NCBI RefSeq assembly: GCF_000708205.1
Contig: NW_014575559.1
Location: 646,575 to 710,574, forward strand
Direction: 5' to 3'
Source: Mixia osmundae IAM 14324
Taxonomy: Eukaryota > Basidiomycota > Mixiomycetes > Mixiales > Mixiaceae
DNA length: 64,000 nt
The translations under genes and the position numbers were made by a program. Positions 45,401-54,776 of this stretch are shown here, in pieces. Below the pieces are notes generated by a model that saw nothing but the letters and a program-made list of their open reading frames with translations, did no database searches and was not told the DNA's origin. Position 1 is the stretch's first letter. Each line of letters opens with the position of its first letter.

Positions 45401-47212
45401 GTCATGCCAGACACGCCTGCTAAGAAAGTGCCATTCACTGCCGAGCCTACGGTCGAAGCTTGTCCTGCAAGTGATTGCAGCGCAAGCTCGTCTGTGCCCG
45501 AAGACCGCATGCTGCTGAGCGCCTACGAATTTCCAAATCGGCCTGGCTCGCGTCCCCATCAAACACGGGCGAGCAGTCCGCTAGGCAGCACGGCCTCGTC
45601 CGAGTCTGGCAGTAGCTTCATGAACAGCGATGCGGCATCGAAAAGTCCAAGCGTCAGGCATGCGGCACGGGCAGCACGACCACCAATGTTTCGTCGTCGC
45701 AGTTCAGGTCAAATCTCGATTGGCCCAGATGGGAGCTTCACTGGACTCGATAGAAGCGGTGGTAGCCAGCGTTCCTTGATGCATCTGCGCGACAAGGATC
45801 CAATGACGCCCACTCGCGCTCATGCGCACGCTCAAGCGAATCACTGTGAGTACTTGCGCATTCGAAGGTACCCGCGCTAATTTCAGGACCGCAGCGCTCA
45901 TGGCAGAAGCAACGCGGGCTGGTCCGGTAACGCCCATGCTCTCGGAATTTCCGGCTTGGTCGCTCACGGGCAACAACGAGCCGCCAGCCCCCTCGCCAGC
46001 TCTGCATGCCAAGCCACCAGCGCCAGTGCGCAGACCGGCCTACATCACGCGACATACTAGCTCAGTGCTGATAAGTCGCCGTCAGCAAGAATTGCAATCT
46101 CCCTCTCGCTTCGAAACATGCTTTGTCATTCAGCGCTCGATCGGATGCGGCGAATTCAGCGAAGCATTCGAAGTACAGGACCGATCGACAGGTCAAGTAT
46201 CTGCAGTCAAGAGGACAAAGCATGCCTTTGGTGGGCCAAAGGATCGGTGCGTGATCCTGTCAGATTGATCGCATTGTCAGCGCTGACTGACGAGTGCAGA
46301 TTGCGTAGGCTGGAAGAAGTTGACATTCTGCGCCATTTGTCGAACGAGTCGGACCCTTCTCGTCACGTCATCAATCTCATCGATGCATGGGAACAGTCTG
46401 GTCATCTCTATATTCAAACCGAACTCTGTCAGTATGGCAATCTAGCCTTCTTCCTCGAAGAGTACGGCAGACTGCACGAAGTTCTCGACGAGGGCCGAGT
46501 ATGGAAGATCTTGACTGAGATTGCGCAAGGTTTGGCGCAAGTAAATGCTGCCGGTGTACTTCATCTCGATCTCAAACCAGCCAATGTCTTTGTGACCGAT
46601 AGCGGCACGCTCAAGATTGGCGATTTCGGGCTGGCAACACGTTGGCCTCGGACTACTCCATATTCGATCATTCGCGGCGCCGCAGTCGCCTCGCCCGGAT
46701 GGGATGCGGACAGCGTATCTTTCTCTGCCGGCATCGAAGCAGACGCGATGAGGACTCGATCGCAGACGACGTCAACGACGGTGCTACAAGACTTCGAACG
46801 CGAAGGCGATCGAGAATACATCGCGCCTGAGGTCATGTCGGGCGAATATGGCTTTGCAGCGGATGTTTTTAGTCTCGGTCTCATCGTGCTAGAGGCAGCC
46901 GTCAATGTAGTCATGCCAGAAAATGGTCCAACTTGGCACAAGCTCCGCTCAGACGATCTTTCAGATGTCGACTTTAGTAAGACTAGCAGCGAGCTCTCCA
47001 GTCTGCTGCGCAGCCTCCTCGCATCGAAGCCGTGTGTTCGCATCAGTTGCGAAGCCATACTCTCGCATCCAGGGGTAGCGCGAGCAAGAGCTTATGTTGG
47101 CCCCGAAGGTCGCGCAGCTCAAGGCGCGATTTTGCCCGAAGATGAAAATTTCCTGGCAGCCATCCTAGCACGCAATCACGACAATGACGATGACATGGAT
47201 CTGGATCTGTAG
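42401..47212 (+). CDS. WEE1: Wee1-type protein kinase
   Basis: Mitotic inhibitor that phosphorylates the Cdk1 glycine-loop tyrosine. Three exons (42401-45845, 45895-46246, 46300-47212), about 1569 residues. About 1200 residues of Ser/Thr-Pro-rich disordered head precede the kinase domain. Kinase landmarks: IGCGEFSEAFEV near residue 1230, SAVKRTKHAF, LRRLEEVDILRHL rebuilt by the second intron, LHLDLKPANVFV near 1352, KIGDFGLATRW near 1373, and EGDREYIAPEVM. The E-G-D-R-E-Y element is typical of Wee1. The first intron is placed with donor GTGAGT and acceptor ACCGCAG; another acceptor 11 nt upstream pairs with a different donor. The head is much longer than in yeast Wee1/Swe1 and carries many SP/TP sites. 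Confidence 0.93.
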
Positions 47213-47364
47213 CACATATAATAGGCAAAGGGCTGTTGTTTCGCGGAAGTAGAGATTGCAATGAGTGATACAGGGATGCCTTTTGCGGCATATCGCAGTA
47301 CCTCTCTTGATCAGAGTTTGCAGTCTCGTCTGTCTGTATCTGGGTCATGATAGACCTCCGCAGA

Positions 47365-48642
47365 TCAGGCAAGGAGCATCTGATTCGGGCAGACTGCGAC
47401 GCCAGCGGTGAAAACGCCGGTCAGGTAGAGCTTGTCCTTGTGCGCATTGGCGTTCGTGACACCTGTCAGTACCCCGCCGTCGTCTCCATAGATCTGGGAG
47501 ATCTCATACTTTGCACCGTAAAAGCGACCGTCGCCGGTCGAATTACGAATGCGCCAGACCTCGACTGGCGCTTTCATGCTTAGGTCATCAATCTTGGCAT
47601 ATGCTGCTGACCATTTCAGAGCAATGAGGTTGGCAGTGATGATCGAGCCATCGGCCAGAACATGCAGATTGTCAATTGGTAGACCGTTGGGCGGAATCGC
47701 AATCTCATCGAGCAAGACGAGACTCTTGTCCTGCTGTATCTCGAGTACTCGTACAACGCCTTTCAATGTCGAACCAGAGTACAGAATGTTGCCCGGTCCT
47801 CGAGCGATTCCGTTGGGATAGATGAACCAGCCAGCGTCAAAGCATTGTGGCTCTATGCCCGAGGCGTCGCAGTGCACGATTGAGCTCGCCGCCGGGTCAA
47901 CGAACCTAGCCAGACCGGAGGATCAGCACCATTTTAGTCCAGTGGACTGGGCGCACCATTGTGCCATGCCTCTTCGCCAGTGTGTCTTGTCAAAGTGATC
48001 GTTGGAGACATAGAATGAGCTGGGTCCGGTAGCCACGAGATTATTGGGAGTCAGAATCGTTGGATGAGCCACTGTCTTGACATGGTGGAGCTTGCCGGAG
48101 CCCAGGGTGGTTTCGAAGATCTCGACGGAGCTATCAGCGCCTACGAACGGGGCGGATGTTGCATTGAACGGTGGCCGGTGGTTATTGACAAAGACCCACA
48201 TCTTGTCGCCTTTTTCGGCCACCTTGTCGTCATTCTCGAACCAGACGTCAAGCGCGTGCAGGTTCAGTCCGCGCGGTAAAGGCTTGTCCAGCGTGAGCTT
48301 AGTCACTTGCTCGGTGTTCAAGTCTAGCAGGGCAATGTAATCCTGCCCTGCTGTCTTGGCTAGCGAGAGTGCATCGAGTTTGAGGACAGCAGGAATCCAG
48401 TGCTTTCGTCTGCTGCGCGCCGAGCAAGGCAGGTATGACAGGCCGGTCTCTCGATGGATCCATTGGTCCTCGCATGCTTCCAATTCCCGGATGACACGGC
48501 AGCCTTGGTTGTTCATTTCGATGACAGAGCGTGTCAGACCAAGTCTGTCGATACGCGGCCCGAGGTATGCTGGCCATGATACGCCGATGACTGCTACCAG
48601 CCCGAAGCCGGTGACCGCAAGCGAGCCCAAGAAGCCCACCAT
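47365..48642 (-). CDS. Paraoxonase/arylesterase-like membrane-anchored protein
   Basis: Six-bladed beta-propeller esterase of the paraoxonase/SMP-30 group. Two exons (48642-47957, 47905-47365) give about 408 residues. The start ATG at 48642 opens an uncleaved signal/anchor (MVGFLGSLAVTGFGLVAVIG), followed by the PON-like YLGPRIDRLGLTRSV, ELEACEDQWIHRETGLSY, LNLHALDVWFEN, TPNNLVATGPSSFYVSNDH, YPNGIARGPGNILYSGS and PIDNLHVLADGS. Asn and Asp residues in these loops match calcium ligands of the family. The substrate is unknown; lactones or aromatic esters are likely. Convergent with WEE1. Confidence 0.85.
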
Positions 48643-48949
48643 GTTGTTAGGCTTTGATAGAGGCCCTCGCAAAGCTTACCTGTGCGCGTGCGCATGCGCA
48701 ACTTTGTGCGTCATCCGCGATCATTCGAGCCGATCATCTCTATTCGACTCGTAACACGTGGCAAGTGCGGGGTATCGCTAGCTCCACGCTTTTTTCTGGA
48801 CGCAGATCTATCGGAAAGATCGCCTCATTCCTCTCATCTTCAGGCACATCGACTACCCAGAAAGATCAGGCGATTCACAAGGAAAGAGTTCCTCAAATTT
48901 ATCTCTCGGAAGCACGCCATTCGACGGTACAACAGCGAGAAGAGCCAGC
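48643..48949. promoter_or_regulatory. Divergent promoter, paraoxonase-like and ALDH genes
   Basis: A 307-bp gap between divergent start codons. An alternating GCGTGTGCGC/ATGCGCA patch lies near 48680-48700; no known site identified. Confidence 0.4.
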
Positions 48950-50635
48950 ATGACAGCGGTCGAAAAGATACAGACGCCTGACCTGGCTTACACGCCAAAA
49001 GGCGAGATCAAGGGCATTGTGGAGGGCCTCCGCGCTACATTCATGACCCATAAGACTCGCGATGTGACCTTTCGTATCGCACAATTGAAGCTACTCGGCG
49101 CAATGATCACCGGTGCGTCAATGGCTCTCTCACCGGCCGAACGGAGAGATTCTGATGCATCAGCGTAGAGCACGAGAAGGAATGGACGGAAGCAATTCAC
49201 CATGATCTCGGTCGGCCTGCTTCAGAGATTTACCTGACAGAAATTATGCATGTTAAGAACGAAGTAGCAACCGCATGCAAGAACGTCAAGAAGTGGGCAA
49301 AGCCATCCTCCGTCAGCACAACGATAGGTTGGGTAGGAGTAAGGCCCAAAATTATCCACGATCCGCTCGGTGTGATCCTCTGCCTGAGTCCCTGGAACTA
49401 TCCATTGACGCTCAGCATCGGGCCCATCATTGGCGCCATTGCCGCTGGCAACACCGCCGTCTTAAAGCCAAGTGAGCATGCCATGGCGACTGCTGCTCTC
49501 TTTACTCGCTTGTTCCCACAATATCTCGACCAATCGTGCTACCGCATCATCAATGGCGCCGTTGACGAAACTACGGAGCTCTTGGATCAAAAATGGGATC
49601 ACATCTTCTACACAGGCTCAGGCATGGTCGGCAGAATCGTAGCTACGGCTGCTGCAAAGCACCTGACACCCTGTGTGCTTGAGCTCGGTGGCAAATCGCC
49701 GGTGTTGGTCTTCGATGATGCCAATGTCAAGGTGGCAGCCACTCGCATCATCTGGTCCAAGTTCGTAAACGCTGGTCAGACTTGCATCGCTAGCGACTAT
49801 GTCCTTTGCTCAGAGGCGATGCTGCCAAAGCTCATCGAGGCCTTCCGCGCGTCACTCAAGGTCTTCACCAAAGGCCAAGATCCGCTGCTTCCCACGACGG
49901 AGTACAGCAAGATTGTCAACGAGCGTCAATTCGGCCGTTTGACCAAGATGCTCGAGCACACAAAGGGCAACATTGCCATCGGAGGCCGTTCATCTGCCGA
50001 GACACAGAAGATCGAAGTGACCGTCTTGACCGGCGTCGACGTGGCTCGGGACGAGTCGATGGCTTCCGAGATCTTTGGGCCACTGCTGCCCGTCGTAACC
50101 TTTGAAAATCCAGCTGAAGCTATCGATATTATCAACAAGGGTGATCAGCCGCTCGCAATGTATGTCTTTGGCGGCGCAGCTAATTTTGACATGGTCAAGT
50201 CAAGAACGCGTTCGGGCTCTATCGTGCACAACGACACTTTGGTCCAATTCCTGGTGCCAGGCTTGCCGTTCAATGTACGTCACCATGCAGGTGGCTGTCT
50301 GACTAAGCTCATGAAGATCATTTCCGTAGGGTGTGGGTCCCTCCGGTACTGGCGCATACCATGGCAAATTCTCCTTTGACTGCTTCTCTCATCAGCGCAG
50401 CACCTTGAGCACCCCCAACATGTTCGAGCCGATCATGGCACTTCGATATCCGCCTTATTCAGCCAAGAAGCTCAAGTGGCTCAACATCGGTCTCGGCGAG
50501 AAGCCACCATCAGCGAGTGGAGTCCGCAAGACTGGAACGAGCAGTACAGGCATCGGCTCTGTGGGACCAGCCGGTCAGATGCGCAGCAATGGCAACGGCA
50601 ACGGCGCTGTCAATGGCAAGGGCTCTTCATATTGA
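48950..50635 (+). CDS. HFD1: ALDH3-type (fatty) aldehyde dehydrogenase
   Basis: NAD(P)-dependent oxidation of medium/long-chain aldehydes. Three exons (48950-49112, 49169-50274, 50330-50635), about 524 residues. Motifs: LSPWNYPLTLSIGPIIGAIA, NTAVLKPSEH, YTGSGMVGRIV, the general-base block LELGGKSPVLVFDDAN near residue 225, catalytic NAGQTCIASDYVL near residue 255, EIFGPLLPVV, SGSIVHNDT, and GVGPSGTGAYHGKFSFDCFS after the last intron. The C-terminus is a Gly/Asn/Ser-rich tail rather than the hydrophobic anchor common in fatty aldehyde dehydrogenases, so it may be soluble. Confidence 0.94.
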
Positions 50636-50888
50636 GAAGCGCCCAGCATGTAACCAGTTCAGTTGATCAGCTTAATTTATTCTGTCCGCATTGGCACCTC
50701 GCCTCGCCTTGTTTTGTATGCACACAGTTTGCATTAAGAGACACAAGACCTGATCTGTCCGTCTCGTCAAGGCCAAGGATGCTCGGGATCGTATGCCTGG
50801 ATGGGCACCGCGTACGAGCCATCAGCATTGTTGCTGCAGGACATCGAGCACGACGAAGCCCTGGCCAATGGGCATTAGCGTGATTGCG

Positions 50889-51394
50889 TTACAATGAGAC
50901 AGCAGCACACGGGTAAGTTGTTCCGCGATAGATGTTATACGTGCTGCCGTCCAGACCGAAGTCGACCGTGACATGAGATGTACTGAGTCGATACCAGATT
51001 GAGACGATGACATTGAGATTGGGCGAGTGTACTGCCAGCCAGTCAACCCCTTCAAGTAGCCTATGAGGAGGATGAGCATACCAGCCCAGCCCGAAGTGAG
51101 CACATCGTAATCGAGCATGCGGACGGTTGCGGGACTGAATCCAATATTGTCGGTCGGGATGTTTGCACTAACGTATGCATTACCCTCCCAATTGATGTTC
51201 ATGTCGACGTAGAATGTTGGACCGTTCGGGCATATACAGGAAATGTAGCAGTGGCTTGATCTGAGCGGACCCCGTTTGACCAAATCTGATTTGGTGATGT
51301 CGGAGTCGAGCGAGGCTGTAGGCAAAGCCGACGCTTTTGTGAGCACTACGAGGCCAAGAATGAGCATGCAGCAGAGCTGCACAGTCTTGATCAT
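50889..51394 (-). CDS. Small secreted protein with Kex2-type site
   Basis: Two exons (51394-51082, 51031-50889) give 151 residues. A signal peptide (MIKTVQLCCMLILGLVVLTKASA) is followed by a propeptide ending LVKRG, a Kex2-like site. The mature part has CYISCICPNGPTFYVDMNIN, PNLNVIVSIWYRLS and VTVDFGLDGSTYNIYRGTTY, suggesting a small beta-rich fold with four or more cysteines. The intron (50 nt, donor GTATGC) was placed because only it opens the second half. I do not recognise the family; it could be a wall-associated or effector-like protein. Confidence 0.72.
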
Positions 51395-51570
51395 CTTGTT
51401 GCTTGCTCTGATGAGGAGACAGAAGTGAGGGAGAGAATGAAGCGACTGGTGCCATAGTGACGGGCAAACCTCCGAATGAACGGAAGAAGCAACGCGGATT
51501 GTATCAGAAACACGCCGCCAGGCGTTTTGCATTGAGCCTACGAAAGTCTTACAAAGNTATTTTNGTGAGC

Positions 51571-52832
51571 CTACAAGTCGAGACCGACGAGGATGTATTC
51601 CTCGCTCTGTCTGGCGTGTGGCGCGAGAATGCTGCCGCCGACATACATGAGCGAATGGAGAGCATGCTCGAGATCTNGGTCGGTCTTCTTGAGACAGATG
51701 ACGAGAGCGGAGCAATTCCAGATCTCGTCAGCCTGCTCGAGCAGATCGACNAGGTTCTCGCGCGATTCGACGAGGCCCGAACGGTTAGCGCGACAGTAGA
51801 GCGTGCGCTCGCCGGCCTCGCTGGTTGCTGAAGGCGCATAGAGCGAAGCTTCCCACTCGGGTCGGAGAGCGAAGAGTGCTCTGGATTGGGCGAGCAGGTC
51901 GGGTCTGACTTTGCTGATGAGCTGATNGGCCTCGCCAGGCTCTCCGGTGAGCGAGCTTGACTGGCGTACTGAGCGAGATGAGCTCGAAAAGTACGAGTTG
52001 GCAGAGTCCGAGTCGGACGATGACTCGGTCGACGAGGGCGGTGTGAACGGGAGCTTGTTGAACTCGTGCGACAGCTTGACAGCTTGGGGCTCAGCCTCGT
52101 AGGAAGCAGGGGGCGAAGGCGGGTAGGCATCCGCTTGGATGGAAGAGACGATCTTGATGGGCGTGGCATTGGCGGCGGCAGGAACGGGATTGGTGGAGGT
52201 GGAAGAATGTACATTAGCAGGAACAGGAGTCGAATCGATTTGATGGCGGTCTGTGTTTCTCACCCACGCGGCCGCACCTCCCAGATCGACTTTGCTATCA
52301 CCCAAAGTCGACCTCGTTAGATCAGGAGGCATTTCATCTGCTCGTCAGGCATGGTCAGACAGTGCATGCAANTGTCCGGAAGTNNAACGTACCGTTGCCG
52401 ATGTCAGGACAAACACTTGGCCAGCCCGTCCGCCGTGGTCAACGACGAAGGGGCGGCTTCGCAGGCGAGAAGGAGAGAGGTAGCCCCATCAGATGCACCG
52501 ACCNATCCACTGGCGGTGCTGGGGCGTATACTGTCGGACAATCGAGAGGGTCAGTCTCTGTTCTCCGTCGCGTCGAGGCAGGGGTGGTGGCAAGGGCGCT
52601 GGCACCGGACGAGCAAGGACGACATGTCTTGTGTGAGCAGACGATNCCTCGACGGNNTCGCTGATACAGCTCCGAGCTTGTGGAAACCACAAAGGCTGTG
52701 CCATCGGTGTGTTGAGCGAGTCGCGCCACGTTTCCCTCGCACGACACAGAGGAGAGATGCTGATGGCCGGAAGCTTGCTGATGTGACTCACCTAACAGGT
52801 TTGATTGGTTTGTTGATTGAGATGCCTGCCAT
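51571..52832 (-). CDS. OAZ1: Ornithine decarboxylase antizyme, +1 frameshift gene
   Basis: Polyamine-induced inhibitor that binds ornithine decarboxylase and sends it to the proteasome. The C-terminal domain is clear: EAGERTLYCRANRSGLVES, LLEQADEIWNCSALVICLKK, LMYVGGSILAPHARQSEEY and ILVGLDL at the end. It lies in frame two: exon 52337-51571, then exon 52456-52393 across a 55-nt intron. Frame one runs through an upstream exon ending at 52503 (HRQW) and a 46-nt intron to LTTADGLAKCLS, then stops at TGA 52406-52404. Skipping T at TCC-TGA-C gives SDIGNDEMPPDL in frame two. The 5' end is uncertain: ATG 52832 needs a very short 32-nt intron or another donor. Twelve N bases lie in or beside this gene. 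Confidence 0.85.
52403..52409 (-). promoter_or_regulatory. Antizyme +1 frameshift site TCC-TGA-C
   Basis: Read on the minus strand as TTG TCC TGA CAT. It is the end of frame one and the point where frame two (GAC ATC GGC) becomes open and continues, through a phase-matched intron, into the antizyme domain. TCC TGA is the classic shift site of animal and several fungal antizymes. The site lies within a 64-nt exon that contains no N. Confidence 0.8.
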
Positions 52833-53175
52833 GGAGTCCTGCCAACGCTGCTCTTGCCGCTATAGCTTGCTGACTGGGTTGTTGCCGAAAAGGCTTTGAT
52901 GCTCGTGCTTAGGCTTGGAGTGGAACGCTCAAAGGTCGCTTGCGTAAAGTCGGTGGTCTGTACGGTCCACCGCGGGGTCAGCCGGCGATGGGAATGCAGT
53001 CCTCGACCGTCTGCGTACCTCTCGATGCTTTGCTTGGCTGATCTTCGGCTGGCGATGCGCCTCCCGAAAGATGAAAATCTTTGTCATATTGAGTCGGCTC
53101 TCTCGCGTCCACGCAGCGAGGCGGTTGACGTCAAGTGGACTGAGGTCAGGTCGAGCGGGAGACAGGGTCAGCAAG
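52833..53175. other. Intergenic between antizyme and polyol dehydrogenase
   Basis: About 340 bp, divergent promoter region. It may include the 5' leader and first exon of the antizyme gene. No other feature recognised. Confidence 0.4.
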
Positions 53176-54429
53176 ATGGGCGACGCACCAAGAGATATGA
53201 ATGCTCTGCGCTATGAAGCGCCAAGAGACTTCTCAATCGTCAAGGTACCCATTCCAAAAGTGGGACCCAAGCAAGCGCTCGTCAAGGTCACTATATGCGG
53301 CGTCTGCGGTGCGCTATGTTGCCCATGTTTCAGAGTGTGACTGTACTGACATGCTGCTACAGGCACCGGTGAGTAGCCGACGCGAGCTTTGGCGCGACGA
53401 CGCTGATCTTTGCGCTTGCCCTGTTCTCTCTCCTACCCACGCATCTACCCCACAAGATGCCCACATTCACGAAGGCGAATTCATTGCCAAGTTTCCTCTG
53501 ATCAGCGGTCACGAGATCGTCGGTGTCGTCCATGAAGTCGGCTCAGAGGTCGAGCACCTCAAGGTGGGCGACCGGGTCGTTGCAGACGTCGGCGAGACTT
53601 GCGGCGACTGCTTCTACTGCGTCCGAGGCACGACCCTCTTCTGCGAGCACTTTGAAGCCCACGGTGTCACCATGGATGGCGGCTTCAGTGACTATTGCAA
53701 GCTCGAGGCTAACAAGCTCTTCCGCTTCGAGAACATGACCGACGAAGAGGCAACGCTCTGCGAACCTGCTTCTTGCGCCATCCACGGCCTCGACAAACTC
53801 CAGCCCAAGCTTGGCTGTGAAGCTCTCATCATCGGTGCCGGTCCTACTGGTCTCATGCTGGCTCAGCTCCTCCGTCAGGCCGGTGCCGCCAAAGTCGTCC
53901 TTGCCGCCAACGCAGGCATGAAGATGAAGATCGCTCGTGAAGTCAACGCTGCCGATGTCTACATCGATCTCGACCGCCAGAACGCCAAAGACCAATGGGC
54001 AGACATCAAGAAGAACAATCCTTACGGCTTCGACGTCGTCGTCGAGGCGACTGGCGTCGAATCGCTCATTCAAGACTCGATCAATTATGTTCGAAGAGGT
54101 ACCTACTGCTTGACCTGCATGGGTGCTTTTGCTGACAAGTGTCCTCATGGCGACCAGGCGGTACGCTACTTGTGTATGGCGTATACAGCGACGCTGCAAG
54201 AGTGCACTGGCCGCCCAACAAGATCTTCCTCGACGAGATCCGCGTGATCGGTTCCTTCAGTCAGACGCACTGCTTCCCTCGCGCAGTAGCTTACCTCGAC
54301 TCTGGTCGCGTCAAGACAAAAGGAATGGTCACTTCAGTCTTCCCTCTGGACAAGTACCAGGACGCTCTCGATCTGATGAACTCTCGTCAAGCTATGAAGA
54401 TCGCTATCACGCCAGGCCTCAGCAAGTGA
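53176..54429 (+). CDS. Zinc-dependent polyol (arabinitol/sorbitol-type) dehydrogenase
   Basis: Medium-chain dehydrogenase of the sorbitol/arabinitol group oxidising sugar alcohols with NAD(P). Four exons: 53176-53308, 53363-53368 (only 6 nt, GCACCG), 53457-54098, 54158-54429; about 350 residues. The microexon rebuilds [16 protein letters not shown], the first zinc-ligand block; skipping it loses G-T but keeps the frame. Later blocks: [11 protein letters not shown], a structural-zinc loop [39 protein letters not shown] and EATGV. The third intron joins VRRG to [11 protein letters not shown]. Introns are 54, 88 and 59 nt. Confidence 0.92.
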
Positions 54430-54776
54430 ATCTAGGGATGTTTGAGAACGCTGGAATCCATGAATGCATCATCGAGTTTGCCGCATCTGCGTGCAGCGCC
54501 GCTCGTCCACGACGTGGCACAGGGACGCGAACAGTAATTGACGGAATGGATTGCCGTCACTTGAGAAACGCGGGGCAAGCCGACCGACTGACCGGCCGAC
54601 CTTGCATCGTCAGAGAGCGCACGAAGAAGACACTTGCCCCCGAGCTTGCTTCACTACATCGGAGCCACCGTCTCACTCACGCATCCCTGTCTGCGAGCTC
54701 GACCGTCGAGAAGTGATCAGTTGCGACCGAGAAACGCCAGCTATCTACGCCTTTTGAGCATCACCAGATCGACAAG
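54430..54776. other. Intergenic between dehydrogenase and Sec14-type gene
   Basis: This 347-bp stretch separates two plus-strand genes. Only short frames without resemblance; probably terminator and promoter. Confidence 0.5.

Noticed and set aside
52489-52791. Separate 100-codon minus-strand gene upstream of the antizyme domain
   Set aside because: Splicing 52457-52502 joins it in phase to frame one of the antizyme, so it is taken as the antizyme head and not a separate gene.
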